From: an uncultured Eubacteriales bacterium
GTDB taxonomy: Bacteria > Bacillota > Clostridia > Christensenellales > UBA1242
DNA: 64,000 bases
Direction: 5' to 3'
NCBI GenBank assembly: GCA_902496015.1
Contig: CABUZJ010000003.1
Location: 62,001 to 126,000, forward strand
Shown one piece after another: positions 1-8,806 of the stretch (its first letter is position 1; every line of letters begins with the position of its first letter). The notes under the pieces were generated by a model. The model saw only the letters and a program-made list of their open reading frames with translations, made no database searches and was not told the DNA's origin. A program made the position numbers and the translations under genes.

Positions 1-1718
1 GGACCTGCTTGCTTAACATGTTCACCTTTATCGTTAATCATTGCTCTAACTTTTCCTGAACATGTACCTGCTAAAACATAGTCCCCAACTTTTAGTGTTC
101 CATTTTGAACAAGCACTGTTGCAACAGAACCCATGCCTTTATCAAGTCTTGACTCTATAATCGAACCACTTGCTTGCCTTTTTGGGTTTGCCTTTAAATT
201 CAAATATTCTGCAACAAACAAAATCATTTCTAAAAGTTTATCAATATTTTCACCAGTTTTTGCGGAAATAGGAATCATTATTGCATCTCCACCCCATTCT
301 TCTGGCACAACATCATATTCTGTTAGTTGTTGTTTAATTCTATCAACATTAGCAGTTGGCACATCAATTTTATTAATTGCAACAACCATTGGAACTTTGG
401 CTTCTTTTATGTATTTAATTGCTTCAATAGTTTGTGGCATAACTCCATCATCTGCAGCAACAACTAAAATCGCAATATCTGTTAAATTTGCTCCCCTTTT
501 ACGCATTTCAGTAAATGCTGCATGACCTGGCGTGTCAATAAAAGTTATTATATCTTTACCCACATTAATTGTGTAAGCACCAATATGTTGCGTTATACCA
601 CCTGCCTCACCCGCAGAAACATTAGTTCTTCTAATTCTATCTAGTAATGATGTTTTGCCATGGTCTACATGTCCCATAACTGTTATAACAGGTGGACGCT
701 TAACCAAGTCTTTTTCATCTTCTGTTTGGCTGTTATGCAATTCTGCCATTTGCTCTTCAAAAGTTTTTTCGTGTTTCTTTTCAAGGGTTACACCTAATTC
801 ATTTGCTATTAATTCAGCACTATCAAAATCAATATTACTATTAATATTAACAATCATGCCAAGCATTAAAAATTTGCTCATTATTTCTGTAACAGGTCTT
901 CCAATTTTTTCCGCTAATAGCTTAACTGTTAAATTATCAGTAGTTATAACAGCATGGTCAATTTTAGGTGCTACAACTCTTGGTTGTTCTTTAACCTTTT
1001 TAGTTTTTCTTTTACCGCCCACATTATAATCATCATCTATAAGTGATGCATCTTCAACATAACCACGCATAACCAAAGCTTTTTTGTTCATCGACTTTTT
1101 GTCTTCGCTATGTTCAAATGTCTTCTTTTTAGTCGTGTGATTAATATCTTTTTTAATTAAAGTAGATGCATCATAAGTTTCAACAGGTTTTATTCTTAAT
1201 GAATTACCAGTTTTGTTAAATGATGCTTTACCATTGTTATTTCGTTGGCCATTCGTTAAATTACCATTATTTTTAGGCACAAATTTTCCATTTTGTGATT
1301 TATCAAACTGTGGCTTCCCTTGGTTTTTATAATTTGAATTGTATTCTTTATTTTGTTTAAAATTATTATTTTGCTGTTTATCTGCAAACACTCTAGTTTG
1401 GGTTTGAGGTTTATTTTGAACTGGATTAGGCTTAGATTGCACAGAACTTGGCTTAGGTTTTTCTTCAACTTTTTTATTTTCTACGACTTCTAAAACCTCT
1501 GTTGTTTTACTAACAGTTTGCTTTTGTTTTAATTTATCTGCTTCTTTTGCTCTAAGTTCATTTGCTTGTGCATGCAAAGAAGAAAGCATTTGTTCAAGCT
1601 TTGCACGAGTTTTCTTTGTGTTAGCCATAAGTTGACTAACAGTATTATTTTTTAAGCTTTCTTGCACTATTTTAATATTTGCAAGTGACATTTTTTCTTT
1701 GTTTTCAATATTACTCAA
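1..1718 (-). CDS. infB: Translation initiation factor IF-2 (C-terminal part beyond window)
   Basis: GTPase that places initiator fMet-tRNA on the 30S subunit and promotes subunit joining. 572 codons are visible and the frame is open at the window edge, so the end of domain II and the C-terminal domains are missing. Residues 1-340 are the usual poorly conserved, Asn/Lys/Gln-rich N-terminal arm; the G1 loop GHVDHGKT is at about 349-356, followed by DTPGH and NKID motifs. I chose the TTG at 1718: GGAGGG (1726-1731) lies 7 nt upstream, and the first ATG (1691) has no such site. The start overlaps the ylxQ end by 8 nt, suggesting translational coupling as last gene of rimP-nusA-ylxR-ylxQ-infB. Confidence 0.97.
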   Translation of the reverse strand, partial: MSNIENKEKMSLANIKIVQESLKNNTVSQLMANTKKTRAKLEQMLSSLHAQANELRAKEADKLKQKQTVSKTTEVLEVVENKKVEEKPKPSSVQSKPNPVQNKPQTQTRVFADKQQNNNFKQNKEYNSNYKNQGKPQFDKSQNGKFVPKNNGNLTNGQRNNNGKASFNKTGNSLRIKPVETYDASTLIKKDINHTTKKKTFEHSEDKKSMNKKALVMRGYVEDASLIDDDYNVGGKRKTKKVKEQPRVVAPKIDHAVITTDNLTVKLLAEKIGRPVTEIMSKFLMLGMIVNINSNIDFDSAELIANELGVTLEKKHEKTFEEQMAELHNSQTEDEKDLVKRPPVITVMGHVDHGKTSLLDRIRRTNVSAGEAGGITQHIGAYTINVGKDIITFIDTPGHAAFTEMRKRGANLTDIAILVVAADDGVMPQTIEAIKYIKEAKVPMVVAINKIDVPTANVDRIKQQLTEYDVVPEEWGGDAIMIPISAKTGENIDKLLEMILFVAEYLNLKANPKRQASGSIIESRLDKGMGSVATVLVQNGTLKVGDYVLAGTCSGKVRAMINDKGEHVKQAG

Positions 1719-2025
1719 CAGTAATCCCTCCAAGTAAACCTTTTAACCTTAAAATTTCTATGCAAGCATTTGCTAAATTCTTATTGCAAATTGCAAGCAC
1801 TTTTATATCTTTATCAACAAACGCATCAAATACTTCATTAAGCATAACAATAAGCACATCATGCAATTTTGTTTTAATTTTATTAAGTGAATTATTTGCA
1901 AGTGATTCATGATAAATAATCAAATATGGCTTAGTTTTTAAGATTTTATCAACTCCAAAAACACAATCTCCGCTTTTTATTGCAAAATTTATATATGTAT
2001 TAATTTTGCTTATTTCTTTCTTCAT
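1711..2025 (-). CDS. ylxQ: YlxQ, L7Ae-family RNA-binding protein
   Basis: 104-residue protein of the L7Ae/L30e/S12e/Gadd45 fold, which generally binds kink-turn RNA. The family pattern is visible: a Gly/Lys-containing first segment (INFAIKSGDCVFGVDKIL), a central NSLNKIKTKL stretch, and the VLAICNKNLANACIEI region. In Bacillota this gene stands between ylxR and infB, as here; its role is not well defined. Its start overlaps the ylxR end by 26 nt and its end overlaps infB by 8 nt, so the five genes are probably one transcript. Confidence 0.9.
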   Translation of the reverse strand: MKKEISKINTYINFAIKSGDCVFGVDKILKTKPYLIIYHESLANNSLNKIKTKLHDVLIVMLNEVFDAFVDKDIKVLAICNKNLANACIEILRLKGLLGGITVE

Positions 2026-2278
2026 ATTCTTCCTTTAATTTTTCATAAACACTTGAATCAATGTTTTGTGCAAATGCCCTATTAAGTGCATGCGTTTTAA
2101 TACATTTTAAAACACAATCTTTATTATTGCAAACATAAGCACCTCTACCTTGGGCTTTGCCAGTTGTGTCTAAAATAATATTGCCGTCGGCACTACGCAC
2201 AAATCTAATTAATTCATTTTTATCTTTCATTTCCCTACATGCCAAACACATGCGTTGTGGTTTCTTATCTTTATTCAT
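2000..2278 (-). CDS. rnpM: YlxR/RnpM RNA-binding protein
   Basis: 92-residue YlxR (DUF448) protein. Family members bind RNA, and the Bacillus homologue has been linked to modulation of RNase P. Signature elements are present: RMCLACREMKDKNELIRFVR near the N-terminus, the GRGAYVC core, and a second Cys segment (NKDCVLKCI). It lies between nusA (9-nt gap) and ylxQ (overlap), the conserved position for the family. ATG start with a weak upstream purine site (GGAATAGGT). Confidence 0.92.
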   Translation of the reverse strand: MNKDKKPQRMCLACREMKDKNELIRFVRSADGNIILDTTGKAQGRGAYVCNNKDCVLKCIKTHALNRAFAQNIDSSVYEKLKEEYEERNKQN

Positions 2279-2287
2279 ACCTATTCC

Positions 2288-3415
2288 TTAATCATCAAGG
2301 TCTATAAACAATGAACTAGCATCATTAACATCAGTTGAAATTTGATTTGCATTTGCCAGTTCACTTTCTTGTTTAGCATTAGCACTTTCACTTTTAACAT
2401 CAATTTTCCAATTAGTCAATTTTGCTGCAAGCCTAACATTTTGCCCATTTTTACCAATTGCAAGAGAAAGTTTATCGTCTGGAACAACAACTTTAGAAGT
2501 TTTTAAAACCTCATCAATTTCAACACTAATTACTTTTGCTGGGCTTAAAGCACGAGCTATATATTCAAATGGGTCACTTGACCAAATAATTATATCTACC
2601 TTTTCGCCATTTAACTCGTTAACCACAGCGTTTACCCTAACCCCACGATTACCAACACAAGCACCTAATGCATCAACATTAGGGTCATTACTGAAAATAG
2701 CAATTTTAGTTCTATACCCTGCTTCACGAACAATGTTTTTAATCTCAACAACACCCGATGTTATTTCTGGAACTTCTGCTTCAAATAATTTACGAACAAA
2801 TGCAGGAACACTTCTTGAAACAATGGCTTGCACACCCCTTGCCGTTTCTCTTAATTTCTTAATGTAAACTTTAATTCTAGCACCAGGAATATATTTTTCT
2901 TGAGGAATTTGGTCACTTTCCATCATAACACCTTCAATAGTAGTGCCTGATAACTCAATGTAAACTATATTATTATCTACTCTTCTAATAATTCCATTGA
3001 TTAAAGTATCAACTTTATCTTCTAGTTCGCCATAAGCCAAACTTCTTTCTGCTTCTCTTAGTTTTTGAATAATAACTTGTTTTGCAGTTCCTGCCGCAAT
3101 TCTACCAAAATCTTTTGGTGTTATCTCTTCACTAATAGTGTCGCCAACTTTATAACCCTTTTTAATTTCTTGAGCATCTTCAAGTGAAATTTGTGTGTCT
3201 GGGTCAGTCACTTCATCTACCACTGTTTTATAAGCAATAACTTTAATTGTATTTTTTTCAGGATTAAGCTTAACTTCCACGCTTCTTGCTTCCCCAAAAT
3301 TCTTCTTATATGCCGCAACCAACGCAGTTTCAAGAGTTTCAATAAAAAACTCTTTTTTAATTCCTTTTTGTGCTTCTAACTCTTCTAGTGCTAGAAAAAA
3401 ATCTTTATTTGTCAC
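2288..3415 (-). CDS. nusA: Transcription termination/antitermination factor NusA
   Basis: RNA polymerase-binding factor controlling pausing, intrinsic termination and antitermination. 375 residues, the compact Gram-positive size: N-terminal RNAP-binding domain (about 1-130), S1 domain (about 135-200, LINGIIRRVDNNIVYIEL), then KH1 and KH2 (PNVDALGACVGNRGVRV and LSLAIGKNGQNVRLAAKL), with a short acidic tail. The initiation codon is GTG, with AAGGAGAA a few nt upstream. It follows rimP by 11 nt. Confidence 0.97.
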   Translation of the reverse strand: MTNKDFFLALEELEAQKGIKKEFFIETLETALVAAYKKNFGEARSVEVKLNPEKNTIKVIAYKTVVDEVTDPDTQISLEDAQEIKKGYKVGDTISEEITPKDFGRIAAGTAKQVIIQKLREAERSLAYGELEDKVDTLINGIIRRVDNNIVYIELSGTTIEGVMMESDQIPQEKYIPGARIKVYIKKLRETARGVQAIVSRSVPAFVRKLFEAEVPEITSGVVEIKNIVREAGYRTKIAIFSNDPNVDALGACVGNRGVRVNAVVNELNGEKVDIIIWSSDPFEYIARALSPAKVISVEIDEVLKTSKVVVPDDKLSLAIGKNGQNVRLAAKLTNWKIDVKSESANAKQESELANANQISTDVNDASSLFIDLDD

Positions 3416-3426
3416 CTTTCTTCTCC

Positions 3427-3888
3427 TTAAAATTCTATATATTTATTTAGTTTTGAAATATTATTTCGAGCAATTTTAAACTCTTTGCCATTGTCTTTAA
3501 GTGTTATATCGTTTTCATCAAAATTAGTTAAAATACCTTCAAAATGCTTTTTGTTACCAATCTTAGTAAAAGTACTCGCTTCTAATTTTTCATTTAAATT
3601 ACGATTTAAGTCTGCATCTGTTTTAATAGGTCTATCTAATCCCGGCGAACTAACATTTAAAATATAATGCTCTCCTGCGGTTGGATCTAATTCATCTAAT
3701 GGTGCATCTATTGCTTCGTGCACTCGAACACAATCATCAAGGCTAACACCACCAGTTTTATCAATAAACACCGTTAAATTATTACCATCATTTTTCTTAG
3801 AAAAATCTACTTCAACAATTTCATAACCTAAATTTTCAATAATAGGTTTTAAAAATTCTTGAACTGTATTGCTAACAGATTTACTCAT
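3427..3888 (-). CDS. rimP: Ribosome maturation factor RimP
   Basis: Needed for 30S subunit maturation. 153 residues, normal length, with the N-terminal alpha/beta domain (LGYEIVEVDFSKKNDGNNL, FIDKTGGVSLDDC) and the characteristic YILNVSSPGLDRP motif, then a C-terminal SH3-like barrel. First gene of the rimP-nusA-ylxR-ylxQ-infB operon. AGGAG sits just before the ATG. The mRNA leader of about 74 nt is almost wholly taken up by an inverted-repeat structure (separate entry). Confidence 0.96.
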   Translation of the reverse strand: MSKSVSNTVQEFLKPIIENLGYEIVEVDFSKKNDGNNLTVFIDKTGGVSLDDCVRVHEAIDAPLDELDPTAGEHYILNVSSPGLDRPIKTDADLNRNLNEKLEASTFTKIGNKKHFEGILTNFDENDITLKDNGKEFKIARNNISKLNKYIEF

Positions 3889-3962
3889 GAATTTCTCCTA
3901 TCTATGCTTATCCCAAAAATTTAGGAGAGACGGCTGTCTCTCCCAAAGATAAGCATAATTAC
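3889..3962 (-). promoter_or_regulatory. Structured 5' leader of the rimP-nusA-infB operon
   Basis: Two nested inverted repeats: outer arms ATGCTTATC (3904-3912) and GATAAGCAT (3948-3956), 9 bp perfect; inner stem GGAGAGAC/GTCTCTCC (3924-3931/3936-3943) with a 4-nt loop. On the minus-strand RNA the inner GC-rich hairpin is followed by UAAAUUUUU, resembling an intrinsic terminator, and the outer helix would enclose it. The outer arm begins about 6 nt from the predicted transcription start (about 3962). An attenuator or 5'-stabilising element is inferred; I do not recognise a named family. Confidence 0.6.
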
Positions 3963-3968
3963 AATTAT

Positions 3969-3997
3969 AGTATAACTTAATTATAACCATTTTGCAA
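3969..3997 (-). promoter_or_regulatory. Sigma-A-type promoter of the rimP operon
   Basis: -35 TTGCAA (3992-3997), 17-bp spacer, -10 TATACT (3969-3974) read on the minus strand; start expected near 3962. The rest of the gap up to 4221 is AT-rich and holds only a 20-bp tandem repeat. Confidence 0.7.
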
Positions 3998-4142
3998 GTA
4001 TTTTAAAAATATTTTTGAATATTTTATTTCCAAATTATTTCCCCTTACACAGTCGTTCAGCATATACCACTTACCATAATCTATAAACATTTTTAATTTA
4101 CATTTCATGTTACATTAATTGCAAAACTTTTAGCATTATATT

Positions 4143-4182
4143 AATAGACCTTTTAAACTTATAATAGACCTTTTAAACTTAT
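4143..4182. repeat. 20-bp tandem duplication
   Basis: Two perfect head-to-tail copies of AATAGACCTTTTAAACTTAT lie at 4143-4162 and 4163-4182, in the non-coding gap between the end of the PolC-like exonuclease gene and the rimP promoter. No function is evident. Confidence 0.9.
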
Positions 4183-4221
4183 TTATAAATTTTTTCTTTT
4201 AATAATTATGTTTTATTTATA

Positions 4222-5820
4222 TTATTCTTCAATATATTTCGCAAGTTTAATAAACACTTCGGCAGTTGCAATGGCATCATAAACCGCCCTATGTGCATTA
4301 TCTAAAAGCACACCTAAATGGTCGGCTATTGTTTTTAGTTTATAATTTTTCACACCTTTAACATTCTTAGATGCCAATTTTAGTGCATCAATCTGTGGAT
4401 TATCAAAATTATAGCCTGCAAGAGTTCCATAAAGACTTAAAAAACTATAATCGAAACCAATATTATAAGCCACTAATGTTGTGTTGCGTGTAAATTTATA
4501 AAAGTCTTGTAATGCTTGTTTATATGTTGGTGAACCCGAAACATCACTATCAACAATGCCATGAATTTTAGTGCTTTCTTCGTCTATATGCTCTTCTGGA
4601 TCAACAAAGGTTTCGAATTGTTCAGTAATCTTACCACCAGAAATTTTAACTGCACCAATTTCAATTATCTTGCAATCGGTTGCAGAAAGTCCTGTTGTTT
4701 CAAAGTCAAACACAACAACATCATGTGTTTTAAGATAGGGAACAGTTTCTTCTTGCGAATTTGAAAGAACATGGAATAAATCAACTTGTTCCTTTTGAAT
4801 ATAAGGTTGCGGGAACACATATTTATAATGCTCTGGCTCTGGTTTAAATATAATCGGTTCTTCGAATTTAGCGGGCAACAAACAAAGACTAATGTTTTTA
4901 ATTTTAAAATCTAACCCACTTGAAAACTTATTTTCTTCAATATTCCCAAATGCTATAATTTGACTCCCATCTTGCAGTTTTTCTGCATTACTAATAGTGG
5001 TTTTATTTGCAAAATAAATGCAATTAATTTCACCAGTGAAGTCTTGCAACACAAATTTTAAATATTTTCTAACATATTGTTCTTCGGGTTTTTCTTCAGC
5101 ATCTTTTATTTCATGTTCTTCTAGTTTATTTTCATTTAGATTATTAGTTTTCTTTTTAATTTCATTTATTTTTAAATATTTAACTGTTCCACAAAGAGTA
5201 ACACCAACCATAGGTTTATTCATATCTTTTATATAATTAGCTGGTCCAGTAACCTTATCACCACACAAAGAGCTAATATCTGTCACTTCTATTATTCGTG
5301 GTATTTCTTGAGGCGAAACAAACTCTTCATCATCAGTAATTTCCTCTGTTTCGCCAATAGAATCATCAATTTTAAGTTCAACAATAAAATCTGCTAAAAA
5401 ATTTTCTTTTAGTTTTATTTCTAGTAAGTTTTGAATATTTTTAAATTTTGCATAATTTAAAAAGTTTTCATTTATTTTCAAAGTAACTACATACTTTCCA
5501 TCTTTAAAATATGATGAGTCATAAGCATAAACCAATGCAGGAAAATTGTCGTGCGACAATTCATCTATTTTAACCTTAATGGTTTCATCTGTAATATAGT
5601 TTTTAGTAAATTTAATATCGTAAATAAATCCTTCTGGTAATAGTTTAAGCAAAAATAGTTGACATTCTTGCCTTTTTTGCTTATTCAAAATACAACCATC
5701 ATTATATCCAAATTCTAATGAACAAGCATTATTAGCATGAAGATTTGCCGAACGAAGCACAAAACCAAATTCATTATTAGTCCATTCATTTAACTTTTCA
5801 GTTATTAACTCTATCTCCAT
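4222..5820 (-). CDS. PolC-like protein with N-terminal, OB and 3'-5' exonuclease domains but no polymerase
   Basis: 532 residues corresponding only to the front part of Gram-positive replicative polymerase PolC (usually about 1,430). Residues 1-190 resemble the PolC N-terminal region, about 204-320 form the OB-fold region (VGVTLCGTVKYLKIN, FTGEINCIYF), and 367-532 are a DEDDh exonuclease: D372 and E374 in DFETTGLS, D457 in NIGFD, H510 and D515 in HRAVYDA. The PHP and polymerase domains are absent and the gene ends cleanly with a stop. It sits where polC normally lies, between rseP and rimP. Start chosen at the ATG (5820) with AGAGG 5 nt upstream, not the earlier in-frame start at 5844. Proofreading or repair nuclease is inferred. 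Confidence 0.85.
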   Translation of the reverse strand: MEIELITEKLNEWTNNEFGFVLRSANLHANNACSLEFGYNDGCILNKQKRQECQLFLLKLLPEGFIYDIKFTKNYITDETIKVKIDELSHDNFPALVYAYDSSYFKDGKYVVTLKINENFLNYAKFKNIQNLLEIKLKENFLADFIVELKIDDSIGETEEITDDEEFVSPQEIPRIIEVTDISSLCGDKVTGPANYIKDMNKPMVGVTLCGTVKYLKINEIKKKTNNLNENKLEEHEIKDAEEKPEEQYVRKYLKFVLQDFTGEINCIYFANKTTISNAEKLQDGSQIIAFGNIEENKFSSGLDFKIKNISLCLLPAKFEEPIIFKPEPEHYKYVFPQPYIQKEQVDLFHVLSNSQEETVPYLKTHDVVVFDFETTGLSATDCKIIEIGAVKISGGKITEQFETFVDPEEHIDEESTKIHGIVDSDVSGSPTYKQALQDFYKFTRNTTLVAYNIGFDYSFLSLYGTLAGYNFDNPQIDALKLASKNVKGVKNYKLKTIADHLGVLLDNAHRAVYDAIATAEVFIKLAKYIEE

Positions 5821-5871
5821 TATTACCTCTTTTGTTAAGCACAAATTTTTTCACATAGTCAATCAATAATA

Positions 5872-7128
5872 TTAAAGAAAGAAAAAGTGATAAACATCTA
5901 GGAAAATAACAAGGGCAAATAGCAATATTAATCCAACTGCATGAATATATCCTTCTATTTTTCTAGGAACAGGCTTTCTAAATATCATTTCAATTAAAAT
6001 AAACACGGCTCTTGCACCATCTAATGCAGGGATTGGCAAAACATTAAATATTGCTAAATTTAATGATAATAGAGGGAACAGCATTAAAAATTGATTAAAT
6101 CCCATCGACGAAACTTCTGCCATTTGTCCAATAGCAGTAACTGTTCCACCTAAATCTTTAAGTTGTGTTGCACCTGTAAATATTCCTGCAAGGGCAGAAA
6201 GAATTACACCACAAATATAGAAGGTGAAAGGCCAAGCTTTTAATAATGCCTCAAAAAAACCATAACTTTTAGCATAATTAGAATAAACAAATCCTAATGA
6301 AACGCCTTCTGGTGCAAGAGTAATCATGGCTTTTTCTATTAAATCATCGCTACTATATTCTATTAAATTACCATTATTATCTTTATAGAAAAACATACCC
6401 GTTGGAATTACCAATTTTTCAATTGTGCCATCTTCCGCCTTAGTTGGAGTTAATGAAAAAATTAAAGTTTTAAACTCTTGGCTACTAATAGCATTCCCAC
6501 CAACATCATAAAGGTTATTAATTACGCCCGTTTCATTGGCAACAAAATAATATGCTGAATAATTTTGTTTAGCAACTGAAATATCTATAATTTCGCCATT
6601 TCTTTCAATTGTAAATATTATCTCTTCACCTTCACCGAATTTTGATGTTAAGTCGCTCATTTGTCTATATATTTCAAGACTTTCTCCATTTATTTTGTGA
6701 ATAATGTCCCCTTGCATAAAATATGGGTTATTTGGTGCAATAATATCAACCTTTGGAACAGCATAACCACTACACATCAAAAATATTGCAGCAGTAAGCA
6801 CACCAAATAAAAAGTTAAAAAACACACCAGCCAAGGTTACAATCAATCTTTTCCATGGTTTTTGATTATTAAATGCATTAGGATTAGGGTTATCTTCATC
6901 TTCGCCCTCAAACGCACAATATCCACCCAATGGGATTAATCTTATTGAAAATTTTTCACCATTTTTATTTGTTTTTTGATATATAGCATGTTTACCAAAC
7001 CCAATTGAAAATTCATTAATTTTAAAACCTAATAGTTTTCCTGCTAAAAAATGTCCAAATTCATGCACGGTAATTAAAATTAATAAAATCACAATGGCTA
7101 GCAAGATATATAGAATTGTTGATAACAT
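5872..7128 (-). CDS. rseP: Site-2 intramembrane zinc metalloprotease RseP/RasP
   Basis: Cleaves transmembrane substrates such as anti-sigma factors and signal-peptide remnants. 418 residues: first membrane helix with the zinc motif HEFGH (residues 22-26), a PDZ domain around 130-190 (PYFMQGDIIHKINGES), and a C-terminal membrane region with LPIPALDGARAVFILIE, which contains the third zinc-ligand motif (LDG). Follows cdsA by 12 nt. In many Bacillota dxr lies between cdsA and rseP, and ispG/proS after rseP; none of these is here. Confidence 0.95.
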   Translation of the reverse strand: MLSTILYILLAIVILLILITVHEFGHFLAGKLLGFKINEFSIGFGKHAIYQKTNKNGEKFSIRLIPLGGYCAFEGEDEDNPNPNAFNNQKPWKRLIVTLAGVFFNFLFGVLTAAIFLMCSGYAVPKVDIIAPNNPYFMQGDIIHKINGESLEIYRQMSDLTSKFGEGEEIIFTIERNGEIIDISVAKQNYSAYYFVANETGVINNLYDVGGNAISSQEFKTLIFSLTPTKAEDGTIEKLVIPTGMFFYKDNNGNLIEYSSDDLIEKAMITLAPEGVSLGFVYSNYAKSYGFFEALLKAWPFTFYICGVILSALAGIFTGATQLKDLGGTVTAIGQMAEVSSMGFNQFLMLFPLLSLNLAIFNVLPIPALDGARAVFILIEMIFRKPVPRKIEGYIHAVGLILLFALVIFLDVYHFFFL

Positions 7129-7140
7129 AATCGTCCCCTT

Positions 7141-8046
7141 TTAAATAATTAGAATAAATAAAGCATAAACACAAACAGCACAGAACATTTGCCCATCTAC
7201 TCTGTCCATAAATCCGCCATGCCCAGGAAAGATATTCCCAAAATCTTTTAACCCAACAGTGCGCTTAAATGCACTTGCAACAAGGTCACCAAATTGTGTA
7301 AGCAAACTGCCAAACACACCAATTAAGGCAAATAAAATGATTGAATTTGTAAGAGATAATGTGGTTATTGCGTTAAACCAACCTAAGTAATAGAAAAACA
7401 ACCACCCTAGTCCTCCAGCAATTAATCCACCAATTGCTCCAAAGATAGCACCTATAATGCTTTTTTTAGGCGAAATTTCAGGTGCAAGTTTTCCTTTGCT
7501 TTTTTGGCCTAGCATCATACCAAAACAATATGCAAAAACATCTGTAAAAATGCTTATAGCAAAAACCATAATTAAACCAATAAATCCAAGATTAAGTCCT
7601 AAATTATTAATACCGAATAAAAAAGCAAGCAATGTTGTAGGGTAAATAGCAACTTGTAATGTAGTTTTTGTTAAAGATAATAATGGTCTATTTACATTTT
7701 TTTCATTAGTGTTTAACTCTGCATTACCAATTTTTCTATTCTTTGCATCTATAATAAGTTCACAAAGCATGCTTATAATAAATAAAGCTAACATTGCAAC
7801 AACAAACCAAATTAATGGATTATTTGTAAATTTGAAAATAGCCCAAAGACCCACAGGAAATATTACCAAAGGAGTTTTTAAAAATTTTTTATCTGCAACT
7901 TTATATGCCATAAACATTTCAATTAAAGATGCATAAATTATTATTAAAACAAAAGCATCAAAGAAAAGCGGGCTGATTAATCTTAAAGCAATAAAGCCAG
8001 CAATTACTAATAATATGCATAAGCCAGTTATGGTTCGTTTCAGCAT
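7141..8046 (-). CDS. cdsA: Phosphatidate cytidylyltransferase
   Basis: Makes CDP-diacylglycerol from phosphatidate and CTP at the membrane, the branch point for phospholipid synthesis. 301 residues with several hydrophobic helices and the C-terminal family signature around 195-285 (SPKKSIIGAIFGAIGG; KDFGNIFPGHGGFMDRVDG). It lies between uppS (11-nt gap) and rseP, the standard order. AGGAGAA precedes the ATG. Confidence 0.95.
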   Translation of the reverse strand: MLKRTITGLCILLVIAGFIALRLISPLFFDAFVLIIIYASLIEMFMAYKVADKKFLKTPLVIFPVGLWAIFKFTNNPLIWFVVAMLALFIISMLCELIIDAKNRKIGNAELNTNEKNVNRPLLSLTKTTLQVAIYPTTLLAFLFGINNLGLNLGFIGLIMVFAISIFTDVFAYCFGMMLGQKSKGKLAPEISPKKSIIGAIFGAIGGLIAGGLGWLFFYYLGWFNAITTLSLTNSIILFALIGVFGSLLTQFGDLVASAFKRTVGLKDFGNIFPGHGGFMDRVDGQMFCAVCVYALFILII

Positions 8047-8057
8047 AAAGTTTTCTC

Positions 8058-8783
8058 CTATTCACCAAACCTGCGATTGCGTTTTTGAAATTCTAAAACA
8101 CAATCATCCAGGTCTTTTGCCTTAAATTCAGGCCAGTGTTTTTTCACAAAATATAATTCAGCATAAGCCATGTTATAAAGCATAAACCCGCTTATGCGTT
8201 GCTCTCCACTTGTTCTAACCAACAAATCCAAATCGGGCATTTTAGAAGTAGTAAGATAATCTTTAAAAGATTCTTCATTAATATAATCAGCATCAACTTT
8301 TTCATTAATTATTTTTTTCACAGCACAAACTATATCATGCCTACCACCATAAGCAATCAAAAAGTTTACTGCACCAGTTTTACAGTTTTTTGTTTTTTCT
8401 TCAATCTCTTCAATAATTTTAACCGAATCTTCTGGTAAAAGTGATTTGTCTCCCGAATGCACAAACCTATAATCAATTTTAATTAAATCTCCCATAAGTG
8501 AAGCAATTTCATTGATTAATTTAAATAAATAATCTACTTCTTCTTTACTGCGTTTAAAATTTTCAATAGAAAAACAAAAGAAAGATAGGTTTTTAATGCC
8601 TATTTCACTTGCTCTTTTAACAATTCGTTTTAATGCCTCGGCACCTTCTCTGTGTCCAGCAAGTGTTGGTAAATTTCTTTGCCTTGCCCAACGCCTATTT
8701 CCATCCATAATAAACCCAATATGATTGGGCAAATTATTAAAATCTATTTCTTCTGTAATATTTTTCTTTTTTTTAAACGCCAT
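8058..8783 (-). CDS. uppS: Undecaprenyl diphosphate synthase (cis-prenyltransferase)
   Basis: Builds the C55 lipid carrier for peptidoglycan and other wall polymers from farnesyl diphosphate and isopentenyl diphosphate. 241 residues; the catalytic segment GFIMDGNRRWARQRNLP is near the N-terminus, with SFFCFSIENFKRSKEEV and the C-terminal DLLVRTSGEQRISGF motif, where R and S bind isopentenyl diphosphate. Sits between frr (23-nt gap) and cdsA as in most Bacillota. Confidence 0.96.
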   Translation of the reverse strand: MAFKKKKNITEEIDFNNLPNHIGFIMDGNRRWARQRNLPTLAGHREGAEALKRIVKRASEIGIKNLSFFCFSIENFKRSKEEVDYLFKLINEIASLMGDLIKIDYRFVHSGDKSLLPEDSVKIIEEIEEKTKNCKTGAVNFLIAYGGRHDIVCAVKKIINEKVDADYINEESFKDYLTTSKMPDLDLLVRTSGEQRISGFMLYNMAYAELYFVKKHWPEFKAKDLDDCVLEFQKRNRRFGE

Positions 8784-8806
8784 TAAAATTTAAGAATTTA
8801 ACTCCT

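Noticed and set aside
655..1029. Plus-strand open frame of 124 codons inside infB
   Set aside because: Antisense to the conserved GTPase domain of infB, no ribosome site, hydrophobic composition typical of reverse frames of AT-rich genes.
4143..4182. Start of a CRISPR array
   Set aside because: Only two copies, directly adjacent with no spacer between them.
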